From contig NZ_KQ948426.1 in assembly GCF_001514065.1 (NCBI RefSeq), forward strand, positions 620,001 through 684,000: a DNA stretch of 64,000 nucleotides, read 5' to 3'. This document shows, one piece after another, positions 42,366 to 49,723 of this stretch (positions are counted from its first letter, which is position 1; the number at the start of each line of letters is the position of its first letter). Source of the DNA: Streptomyces antibioticus. GTDB lineage: Bacteria > Actinomycetota > Actinomycetes > Streptomycetales > Streptomycetaceae. Under the pieces are notes generated by a model. It saw nothing but the letters and a program-made list of their open reading frames with translations, made no database searches and was not told where the DNA came from. Both the position numbers and the translations under genes were made by a program.

Positions 42366-43811
42366 ATGCGAACCGACTCTTCTCCCGGCACTCTGCCGGC
42401 GCGGGAGCACCTCCCGGCCACAGACGCCGGTACGCCTGTCCTGGACGTAGTGATCCCCGTCTACAACGAGGAGAAGGACCTCCAGCCGTGTGTGCGCAGA
42501 CTGCACGAGCACCTCGCGCGCACCTTCCCGTACGCGTTCCGCATCACGATCGCGGACAACGCGTCGACGGACACCACCCCGCAGGTGTCCCGGCGGCTGG
42601 AGGCGGAGATCGCCGAGGTCCGGGCCTTCCGCCTGGAGCAGAAGGGCCGTGGCCGCGCCCTGCGCGCCGTGTGGTCCGCCTCGGACGCGCCGATCCTCGC
42701 CTACATGGACGTGGACCTGTCCACCGACCTCAACGCCCTGCTCCCGCTGGTGGCCCCGCTGATCTCGGGCCACTCCGACCTGGCGATCGGATCCCGCCTC
42801 GCCCGCTCGTCCCGAGTGGTGCGCGGCCCCAAGCGGGAGTTCATCAGCCGCTCGTACAACCTCATCCTGCGCGGCTCGCTCCAGGCCCGCTTCTCGGATG
42901 CGCAGTGCGGCTTCAAGGCCATCCGGCGTGATGTGGCGCAGGCGCTGCTGCCGATGGTCGAGGACACCGGCTGGTTCTTCGACACCGAGATGCTCGTCAT
43001 CGCCGAGCGCGCGGGACTCCGTATCCACGAAGTGCCCGTCGACTGGGTCGACGACCCCGACTCCACCGTCCACATCGTCAGGACGGCGGCCGAGGACCTG
43101 AAGGGGGTGTGGCGGGTCGGCAAGGCGCTGGCCTCGGGCTCGCTGCCGCTGGACCGGATCGCGCGTCCCTTCGGCGACGACCCGCGCGACCGCGAGATCA
43201 AGGACGTACCGAAGGGGCTGGCCCGCCAGCTCGTCGGGTTCTGTGTCGTCGGCGGCCTGTCGACCCTCTTCTACCTCCTCCTCTACAGCGGCTTCCGGAC
43301 CTTCTCCGGCTCGCAGGTCGCCAACGCGCTCGCGCTGCTGGTCTCCGCCGTCGCCAACACGGCGGCCAACCGCCGGCTCACCTTCGGGGTGCGCGGCAGC
43401 GGCGGTGCCGTACGGCACCAGGCGCAGGGCCTCGTCGTCTTCGGTATCGGCCTCGCCCTGACCAGCGGCTCGCTCGCCGCCCTCGACGCGGCCGGCGGCA
43501 ACCCGGCGCACTCCACCGAACTGGCGGTCCTGATCGCCGCCAACCTCGCGGCGACCGTGCTGCGCTTCCTGCTCTTCCGGGCCTGGGTGTTCCCCGAGCG
43601 CCGCGACTCGACGGTGATCGCGAGCCACACCCCCGCCCCGCAGCCGCCACTGCCGGTGCGCCCGGGCGGCAACCACTTCACGTACGACGACTACGACGAC
43701 TACGACGACCAGTTCCGCGCCGGTGAAGCCGCGGACCGCACCTGGGGGGACGCCACCATGCAGTTGCAGCCGGTGCGCCCGACCGACACCGACCCGAGGG
43801 ACGCCCGATGA
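42366..43811 (+). CDS. GT2 glycosyltransferase (dolichyl-phosphate-mannose synthase type) fused to GtrA
   Basis: This 481-aa protein has a GT-A domain at about 25-255, with DVVIPVYNEEKDL, the nucleotide-sugar/metal motif AYMDVDLSTDL and SDAQCGFKAIRRD as in DPM1/polyprenyl-phosphate glycosyltransferases. A four-helix GtrA domain follows at about 285-405. It would load a sugar onto polyprenyl phosphate and present it across the membrane. The tail carries a DDYDDYDD repeat. The ATG at 42366 is my choice; one at 42330 would overlap the kinase gene. Its stop overlaps the GT39 start (ATGA). Confidence 0.88.
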   Translation: MRTDSSPGTLPAREHLPATDAGTPVLDVVIPVYNEEKDLQPCVRRLHEHLARTFPYAFRITIADNASTDTTPQVSRRLEAEIAEVRAFRLEQKGRGRALRAVWSASDAPILAYMDVDLSTDLNALLPLVAPLISGHSDLAIGSRLARSSRVVRGPKREFISRSYNLILRGSLQARFSDAQCGFKAIRRDVAQALLPMVEDTGWFFDTEMLVIAERAGLRIHEVPVDWVDDPDSTVHIVRTAAEDLKGVWRVGKALASGSLPLDRIARPFGDDPRDREIKDVPKGLARQLVGFCVVGGLSTLFYLLLYSGFRTFSGSQVANALALLVSAVANTAANRRLTFGVRGSGGAVRHQAQGLVVFGIGLALTSGSLAALDAAGGNPAHSTELAVLIAANLAATVLRFLLFRAWVFPERRDSTVIASHTPAPQPPLPVRPGGNHFTYDDYDDYDDQFRAGEAADRTWGDATMQLQPVRPTDTDPRDAR

Positions 43812-45892
43812 CCATCACCAGGACGGCCGTTCAGGAGCCCCCGGCTTCCCCGGCCCCGCCCGCCCCCGAGGCCGGTGAGCCCAAGCAGCCGTTCGTGCGC
43901 AGACTCTGGCGCGGCCGGCCCGAGGACCCCCGCTGGGCGCGCCCGGCCTTCTGGGCCCTGCTGCTCGCCACCGCGGTCCTGTACTTCTACAACCTGAGCT
44001 CCTCCGGTTACGCCAACTCCTTCTACTCGGCCGCCGTCCAGGCCGGCAGCCAGTCCTGGAAGGCGTTCTTCTTCGGCTCGCTCGACGCGTCCAACGCCAT
44101 CACCGTCGACAAGCCGCCGGCCTCGCTGTGGCCGATGGCGCTGTCGGTGCGGATCTTCGGGCTCAGCTCCTGGGCGATCCTGATGCCCGAGGTGCTGATG
44201 GGGATCGGCGCGGTCGCCGTCGTGTACGCCTCCGTGCGCCGCCGCTTCAGCCCCGCGGCCGGTCTCATCGCGGGCGCCGTGCTCGCGCTCACCCCCGTCG
44301 CTGCGCTGATGTTCCGGTTCAACAACCCGGACGCGATGCTCGCCCTGCTGATGGCCGTGGCCTGCTACTTCGTGGTCCGCGCCCTGGAGGACGGCCGGAC
44401 GAAGTGGCTGGTGTGGGCGGGCGTGGCGATCGGCTTCGCCTTCCTCGCCAAGACCCTCCAGGCCTTCCTGATCCTGCCGCCGCTCGCGATCGTGTACGCG
44501 GTCTGCGCGCCGGTGCCGGTGAAGAAGCGCCTCGGCCAACTGGCCGCCGCGACCGCCGCGTTGATCGTCTCCGGCGGCTGGTGGGTCGCGATCGTCGAAC
44601 TGTGGCCCGCCTCCTCCCGCCCCTACATCGGCGGCTCCCAGAACAACTCCTTCCTTGAACTGACCTTCGGCTACAACGGACTCGGCCGCCTCAACGGCGA
44701 CGAGACCGGCAGCGTCGGCGGTGGCGGCGGCAACGGCGGCGGCCAGTGGGGCGAGACCGGCTGGGACCGGATGTTCAACTCCGAGATCGGCGGCCAGATC
44801 TCCTGGCTGCTCCCGGCGGCCCTGATCCTGCTGGTCGCGGGCCTGTGGGCCACGCGCAAGGCCCGCAGGACGTCCGTCACCCGCGGTTCGTTCCTGGTCT
44901 GGGGCGGCTCGCTGGTCATCACCATGGTCGTCTTCAGCTACATGGCGGGCATCTTCCACCAGTACTACACGGTGGCCCTCGCCCCCTACATGGCGGCCGT
45001 GATCGGGATGGGCGCCGGACTGCTGTGGGAGAAGCGCGCCGAGCTGTGGGCGTCGATCACGCTGGCGGCATCGGTCGTGGCCGCGGCCGCCTGGAGCTAC
45101 GTCCTCCTCAATCGCACCTCCGACTACCTGCCCTGGCTGAAGTGGCTGGTCCTGGTCGGCGGTCTGACCGCGGCGCTCGGCCTGATCTTCGCGGGCCGCA
45201 TCAACCGCCGACTCGCCCTGGCGGCGGCGTCCCTGGGCCTGGTGGCCGCCCTCGCCGGCCCGACCGCGTACACCATCAGCACCCTCCAGGAGGGCCACTC
45301 CGGCTCCATCGTGACGGCCGGCCCGGCGGGCGCGAGCATGATGGGCGGCGGCGGCCGGGGCGGTGGCCCTGGCGGCGGCGGTGGCTTCCCGGGCGGCGGC
45401 CGTCTGCCCGGTCAGAACCAGCAGAACGGCAACGGCGGCACCCAGAACCAGCAGAACGGCGGTATGCCGGGCGGCATGGGCGGCGACGGCGGTGGCATGG
45501 GCGGCGGCGGTGGCGCCGGCGGCCTGCTGAACGGCGCGACCGTCTCCGACGAGGCCAAGAAGCTGCTGGAGACGGACTCCGACCACTACACCTGGGTCGC
45601 GGCGGCCATCGGCGCGCAGAACGCGGCGAGTTACCAGCTCTCCACCGGCGACCCGGTGATGGCGATCGGCGGCTTCAACGGCACCGACCCGTCCCCGACC
45701 CTGGCCCAGTTCCAGCAGTACGTCGAGGACGGCAAGATCCACTACTTCATCGCGTCCGGCTCCGGCGGTGGCATGGGCGGCAGCAGCAGCGGCACGTCCT
45801 CGCAGATCACCTCCTGGGTCGAGGCCAACTTCAAGAAGGTGACGGTGGGTTCGTCGACCTTCTACGACCTGACGCAGAAGGCGAGCAGCTGA
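43808..45892 (+). CDS. GT39/ArnT-like membrane glycosyltransferase
   Basis: This 694-aa polytopic enzyme has about eleven helices. The acidic catalytic loop of the PMT/ArnT superfamily is seen as SLDASNAITVDKPPASLW near residues 95-110, and FRFNNPDAML is the second conserved block. A long extracytoplasmic C-terminal domain contains a Gly/Gln/Asn-rich stretch (about residues 510-580) before a folded end. It would transfer a sugar from a polyprenyl-phosphate donor, probably made by the coupled GT2-GtrA protein, to an envelope acceptor. It is the last gene of the operon, followed by a strong terminator. Confidence 0.87.
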   Translation: MTITRTAVQEPPASPAPPAPEAGEPKQPFVRRLWRGRPEDPRWARPAFWALLLATAVLYFYNLSSSGYANSFYSAAVQAGSQSWKAFFFGSLDASNAITVDKPPASLWPMALSVRIFGLSSWAILMPEVLMGIGAVAVVYASVRRRFSPAAGLIAGAVLALTPVAALMFRFNNPDAMLALLMAVACYFVVRALEDGRTKWLVWAGVAIGFAFLAKTLQAFLILPPLAIVYAVCAPVPVKKRLGQLAAATAALIVSGGWWVAIVELWPASSRPYIGGSQNNSFLELTFGYNGLGRLNGDETGSVGGGGGNGGGQWGETGWDRMFNSEIGGQISWLLPAALILLVAGLWATRKARRTSVTRGSFLVWGGSLVITMVVFSYMAGIFHQYYTVALAPYMAAVIGMGAGLLWEKRAELWASITLAASVVAAAAWSYVLLNRTSDYLPWLKWLVLVGGLTAALGLIFAGRINRRLALAAASLGLVAALAGPTAYTISTLQEGHSGSIVTAGPAGASMMGGGGRGGGPGGGGGFPGGGRLPGQNQQNGNGGTQNQQNGGMPGGMGGDGGGMGGGGGAGGLLNGATVSDEAKKLLETDSDHYTWVAAAIGAQNAASYQLSTGDPVMAIGGFNGTDPSPTLAQFQQYVEDGKIHYFIASGSGGGMGGSSSGTSSQITSWVEANFKKVTVGSSTFYDLTQKASS

Positions 45893-45906
45893 CGTAGGCA
45901 ACGAGG

Positions 45907-45937
45907 GAGGGCGGCGACCGCGGTGGTCGCCGCCCTC
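45907..45937 (+). terminator. Terminator of the kinase/glycosyltransferase operon
   Basis: GAGGGCGGCGACC and GGTCGCCGCCCTC form a perfect 13-bp stem around GCGGT, 15 bases after the stop, followed by TTCGTCGT. Confidence 0.85.
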
Positions 45938-45962
45938 TTCGTCGTACGACGGGAAAACGCGT

Positions 45963-45996
45963 TGTACGCCGTATAGGAACAGTTCTACGGTGTACA
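45963..45996. promoter_or_regulatory. TetR-type operator touching the MFS start codon
   Basis: TGTACGCCGTA and TACGGTGTACA are inverted arms (10 of 11 match) separated by 12 bases; the right arm ends 2 bases before the ATG at 45999. TATAGG within the spacer could be the -10. A similar half, TGTACAGCTA, lies at 47560-47569 before the TetR gene, so the downstream TetR protein probably binds both. Confidence 0.72.
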
Positions 45997-45998
45997 GC

Positions 45999-47462
45999 AT
46001 GTCTGCTCCCGCACCCGCCACCGTCGTCCAGAGCCACCCCCAGCGCTGGCTCATCCTCGGTGTCATCTGCCTCGCCCAGCTCACCGTCGTCCTCGACAAC
46101 ACCGTGCTGAACGTCGCGATCCCCTCGCTCACCCGCGAACTGGGCGCGGCCACCTCGGACATCCAGTGGATGATCAACGCGTACTCCCTGGTGCAGTCCG
46201 GGCTGCTGCTCGCCGCGGGCAGCGCCGCCGACAGGTACGGCCGCAAGAAGATGCTGATAGCCGGCCTGAGCCTGTTCGGCATCGGTTCGCTGGTCGCCGG
46301 ACTGGCCGACAGCACGGGCCAGTTGATCGCGGCGCGGGCCGGGATGGGCCTCGGCGGCGCGCTGCTGCTGACCACCACCCTCGCTGTCGTGATGCAGATC
46401 TTCGCGCCCGAGGAGCACGCCAGGGCCATCGGCATCTGGGCCGCCGTCAACGCCCTCGGGTTCGCGTGCGGTCCGCTGCTCGGCGGGTTCATGCTGGACC
46501 ACTTCTGGTGGGGTGCGATCTTCCTGATCAACCTGCCGGTCGCGGCGGTGGGGTTGGTGGCCGCGGTGACGCTGGTGCCGGAGTCGAAGAGCCCGCGAGG
46601 AGACCGTCCCGACCTGCTGGGCGCGCTGCTGTCGACGATCGGCATGGCGGCGCTCGTCTTCGCGATCATCTCCGGCCCCGAGCACGGCTGGACGTCGGGC
46701 CGGGTGCTGCTGACGGCGGCCGTCGCGGTGGCCGTGCTGGGCGGGTTCGCGTACTGGGAGAGCCGGATCGAGCACCCCATGCTCGACCTGCACTTCTTCA
46801 GGAACCGCCGCTTCACGGGCGCCATCGCGGGCGCGGTGCTGATCACCTTCGGCATGGGCGGCTCGCTCTTCCTGCTCACCCAGCACATGCAGTTCGTCCT
46901 CGGCTACGGCCCCCTGGAGGCCGGTCTGCGCACCGCGCCGCTCGCCCTGTCGATCGTCGTCCTCAACTTCTCGGGCCTGGCGGCGAAAGCGGCGACGAAG
47001 CTGGGGAATCCGGCCGCCATCGGAGTGGGCATGGCGCTGATGGCGGCCGGGCTGGCGTCCATCGCGGCGGTCGCCTCCGGCGGTTACGCCGGGACGCTGA
47101 TCGGGCTGCTGCTCGTCGGGGCGGGGGCGGCGATCGCCAGCCCGGCGATGGCGCACGCCATCATGAGCTCCATTCCGCCGGAGAAGGCGGGGATCGGGGC
47201 GGGTATCAACGGGACGGTGGCGGAGTTCGGCCAGGGGTTGGGGGTGGCGGTACTCGGCGCGGTGCTGACCTCGCGGTTCGCGGCGGAGTCCTTGCCGGCG
47301 GCGTTGGCCGAGGCGGGGTCGGTTGCGGAGAAGGTGCGTGTGACGGAGGCGTTCTCTTCTGGGCTGGAGAGCAGTTTGCTGGTGGGGGCGGTTGCGGTGT
47401 TGGCCGGTGGGCTGGTCGCCGCTGCGTTGTTGAGGCGGGCTGAGCGGGGTGAGGGCGCCTAG
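45999..47462 (+). CDS. EmrB/QacA-type (DHA2) MFS drug exporter
   Basis: This 487-aa protein has about 14 helices. Family motifs are visible: LDNTVLNVAIPSL in helix 1 (motif D1), AAGSAADRYGRKK (motif A) and an antiporter motif C-like GFACGPLLGGFM in helix 5. It would export hydrophobic drugs or metabolites using the proton gradient. I placed the start at the ATG at 45999; a GTG at 45990 lies inside the operator. With no ribosome site and a possible -10 in the operator, the transcript may be leaderless or nearly so. The TetR gene follows on the same strand. Confidence 0.88.
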   Translation: MSAPAPATVVQSHPQRWLILGVICLAQLTVVLDNTVLNVAIPSLTRELGAATSDIQWMINAYSLVQSGLLLAAGSAADRYGRKKMLIAGLSLFGIGSLVAGLADSTGQLIAARAGMGLGGALLLTTTLAVVMQIFAPEEHARAIGIWAAVNALGFACGPLLGGFMLDHFWWGAIFLINLPVAAVGLVAAVTLVPESKSPRGDRPDLLGALLSTIGMAALVFAIISGPEHGWTSGRVLLTAAVAVAVLGGFAYWESRIEHPMLDLHFFRNRRFTGAIAGAVLITFGMGGSLFLLTQHMQFVLGYGPLEAGLRTAPLALSIVVLNFSGLAAKAATKLGNPAAIGVGMALMAAGLASIAAVASGGYAGTLIGLLLVGAGAAIASPAMAHAIMSSIPPEKAGIGAGINGTVAEFGQGLGVAVLGAVLTSRFAAESLPAALAEAGSVAEKVRVTEAFSSGLESSLLVGAVAVLAGGLVAAALLRRAERGEGA

Positions 47463-47490
47463 GAGCTCGGGGGGTACGGCTGGATTGCGA

Positions 47491-47534
47491 CGGCGGGCCG
47501 TCGTGGTTGCTCGCGCGGTTCCCCGCGCCCCTGA
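47491..47534 (-). repeat. Streptomyces-type intergenic repeat, copy 2 (inverted)
   Basis: Read on the minus strand, this gives CAGGGGCGCGGGGAACCGCG followed by CGAGCAACCACGAC, matching the core of the copy at 9713. It lies between the MFS and TetR genes. Confidence 0.6.
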
Positions 47535-47581
47535 CGAGGCGCTTAAAGTGGGCGGCGTTTGTACAGCTAGGAAGGTGCGCC

Positions 47582-48346
47582 ATGGAGAAAGCCGGCCAGC
47601 GGGCCGCGCGTACCAGTGTCTGGCTCGAAGGCAAGGCGCGGCGCGGCAGCCGGGGCGGCAGTCAGCCCTCCGGGCTCGACCGCGACCGCATCACCTCGGC
47701 CACCGTCCGGCTCCTCGACAGTGAAGGGCTGGCCAAGTTCTCCATGCGGCGGCTCGCCGCGGAGCTGAACGTCACCGCGATGTCCGTCTACTGGTACGTC
47801 GACACCAAGGACGACCTCCTCGAACTCGCCCTCGACGCCACCTACGGCGAACTGAACCTCCCCGACCCGCAGGCGGACGGCGAGGACTGGCGCGGCCAAC
47901 TCCGGGTGCTGGCCCGGGGCTACCGTTCCCTGCTGGTACGGCACCCCTGGATGTCCTCGCTGGTCGGCACGTTTCTCAACATCGGGCCCAACAGCCTGGT
48001 CTTCTCCCGGCGCATCCACGGTGTCGTCCGCCGCACCGGCCTGCCCGCGCACGGCCTGGCGGCGGCCATCTCCGCGGTCTTCCAGTTCGTGTACGGCTTC
48101 GGCACCATCGAGGGCCAGTTCAATGCCCGTTCCGCCCAGGTCGGCATGACCCCCGACGAGTACTTCCGCGACGCGATGAGCGCGGTGAGCCAGGCCCCGC
48201 AGACCGCCGACCTCGTCAAGGAGGCGGAGGACATCATGGCGGCGCGGGGCGGCGACACGGTCGAGGAGATGTGGGAGCGGGACTTCGACTTCGCCCTCGA
48301 CCTGCTGATCGCGGGGATCGAGGCGATGGTCAGGCGTCAGGCGTGA
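47582..48346 (+). CDS. TetR-family transcriptional regulator
   Basis: This 254-aa repressor has a basic N-terminal tail of about 38 residues, then the TetR helix-turn-helix at about 40-85 (ITSATVRLLDSEGLAKFSMRRLAAELNVTAMSVYWYVDTKDDL). A C-terminal ligand domain of the TetR_C class carries FQFVYGFGTIEGQF. The ATG at 47582 follows GGAAGG. It probably represses the upstream exporter through the TGTACxCCGTA operator. Its 3' end overlaps the convergent PPOX gene by 17 bases. Confidence 0.9.
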   Translation: MEKAGQRAARTSVWLEGKARRGSRGGSQPSGLDRDRITSATVRLLDSEGLAKFSMRRLAAELNVTAMSVYWYVDTKDDLLELALDATYGELNLPDPQADGEDWRGQLRVLARGYRSLLVRHPWMSSLVGTFLNIGPNSLVFSRRIHGVVRRTGLPAHGLAAAISAVFQFVYGFGTIEGQFNARSAQVGMTPDEYFRDAMSAVSQAPQTADLVKEAEDIMAARGGDTVEEMWERDFDFALDLLIAGIEAMVRRQA

Positions 48347-48803
48347 CGAGGCGGGCCGGGAAACCACCCGTGGCCACCGGCCCCCACTTCTCCGGTGTGA
48401 TCCGGATGATCGACTTGCCCTGCTTCACCATCGCCGCCCGGTACTCGTCCCAGTCCGGGTGCTCCCCGGCGATGTTCCGGTAGTACTCCACGAGCGGCTC
48501 GACGGAGTCGGGTGAGTCGATGACCTCGGCGGTGCCGTCGATCTGGACCCACGGTCCGTTCCAGTCGTCGCTCAGCACGACGACGCTGACCCGCTCGTCG
48601 CGCTTGGCGTTGCGCGTCTTGGCCCGCTCCGGGTAGGTGGAGACGACGATCCGCCCGGAGTCGTCGACCCCGCACGTCAGCGGAGACGCCTGCGGGCTGC
48701 CGTCGCCCCGCCGCGTGAGCAGGAGAGCGTGGTGCCGGGGCCGTACGAAGTCCAGCAACTCGTCGAGGGAAACACGCGTGTTGGTAGCGATGCTCGGTGC
48801 CAT
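48330..48803 (-). CDS. PPOX-class F420/FMN-binding oxidoreductase-like protein
   Basis: This 157-aa split-barrel protein (pyridoxamine 5'-phosphate oxidase superfamily) has HHALLLTRRGDGSPQASPL at the N-terminus, GRIVVSTYPERAKTRNAKRDERVSVVVL (the cofactor-phosphate Arg/Lys stretch) and a C-terminal IIRITPEKWG. Small proteins of this type in actinobacteria often use F420 rather than FMN. It starts 9 bases after the YceI-like gene ends, so the two are probably cotranscribed. Confidence 0.87.
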   Translation of the reverse strand: MAPSIATNTRVSLDELLDFVRPRHHALLLTRRGDGSPQASPLTCGVDDSGRIVVSTYPERAKTRNAKRDERVSVVVLSDDWNGPWVQIDGTAEVIDSPDSVEPLVEYYRNIAGEHPDWDEYRAAMVKQGKSIIRITPEKWGPVATGGFPARLVTPDA

Positions 48804-48812
48804 GGCCCCACC

Positions 48813-49637
48813 CTAGGCCTGCGGAGGCAGGGACTCCCCTTGCACCGCCTGAATGTCGAGCTCCACCTTCAGCGTCGTACCGATGGCCGCGATCCCCGCC
48901 TGCACGACCTGGTTGTAGTTCATCGCGAAGTCGTCCCGCCGCAGCTCGGTCGTCGCCCGGAACGCCGCGCGCGTCCCGCCCCACGGGTCGGCGCCGGTGC
49001 CGAGGTAGGCGAGGTCCAGGTCGACCGGCCGTACGACACCGCGCATGCTCAGCTCCCCGTGCACGGTCCACCGGTCGGCACCCGCCACCGCGATCCCCGT
49101 CGACCGGTAGGTGATCTCGGGGTGCACCTCGACGTCCAGGAAGTCGGCGGACCGCAGATGGCCGTCGCGCATCGCGTTCCCGGTGTCGACGGACGCGGCC
49201 CGGATCACCGCCTCCACCCGGGACTTGGTGACGTCGTCCGGAGCGATCTCGATGGTGCCGGCGAAGTCCGTGAAGCGGCCGTGCACGCTGGAGATGCCCA
49301 GGTGCTGGGCCACCGCGCCGACGCTGGAGTGCACCGGGTCGATGGTCCACGGCCCCGGCGGCGGGAGTTCGGTGCCGCCCTGCCGGGCCAGGGTGACCGT
49401 GCCGACCTCGGCCCGGCCGCTCGCCGTGACGATCGCGCTCGACGCGGCGGGCGCGTAGCCGACGGCGGTGACGATGACGGTGTACGCGCCGGGCGCCAGC
49501 GGCTCGGGGTCGCGGACCGCGCCCTCCTCGTCGGCCTCGGCGCGCAGCACCTGCGTGCCGGTCATGTCCGTCACCGTGACGACCGCGTGCGACACGGCCC
49601 ATCCGTCCCGGGTACGGATCCTCGCGGTCAGTCCCAT
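48813..49637 (-). CDS. YceI-family protein with N-terminal carboxypeptidase-regulatory-like domain
   Basis: This 274-aa protein has residues 1-90 as a beta-sandwich of the carboxypeptidase regulatory type (AVVTVTDMTGTQVLRAEADEEG, LAPGAYTVIVTAVGYAPAA). Residues 98-272 are a YceI lipocalin-like barrel (WTIDPVHSSVGAVAQHLGISSVHGRF, LRSADFLDVEVHPEITYRST, LSMRGVVRPVDLDL). YceI proteins bind isoprenoid or amphipathic lipids. No signal peptide is seen, unusual for the family. The MFS gene just upstream ends in three copies of the same beta-sandwich type. Confidence 0.85.
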   Translation of the reverse strand: MGLTARIRTRDGWAVSHAVVTVTDMTGTQVLRAEADEEGAVRDPEPLAPGAYTVIVTAVGYAPAASSAIVTASGRAEVGTVTLARQGGTELPPPGPWTIDPVHSSVGAVAQHLGISSVHGRFTDFAGTIEIAPDDVTKSRVEAVIRAASVDTGNAMRDGHLRSADFLDVEVHPEITYRSTGIAVAGADRWTVHGELSMRGVVRPVDLDLAYLGTGADPWGGTRAAFRATTELRRDDFAMNYNQVVQAGIAAIGTTLKVELDIQAVQGESLPPQA

Positions 49638-49663
49638 CTCAGCTCTTCTCTCCTCACACAGGT

Positions 49664-49710
49664 CCGGCCCGTGGGGCGCGCCTCCGCTCGAAACGCGCTC
49701 CACGGGCCGG
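49664..49710 (-). terminator. Hairpin between the MFS and YceI-like genes
   Basis: CCGGCCCGTGG and CCACGGGCCGG form an 11-bp stem enclosing a 25-base region that can partly pair. It is likely a terminator or attenuator after the MFS gene (stop at 49724). Confidence 0.6.
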
Positions 49711-49723
49711 GGTATTCAGTGAC

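Noticed and set aside
43700-46888. A 1062-codon minus-strand frame opposite the glycosyltransferase and exporter genes
   Set aside because: It crosses three well-supported plus-strand genes and a terminator, has no domain signal and is explained by codon bias.
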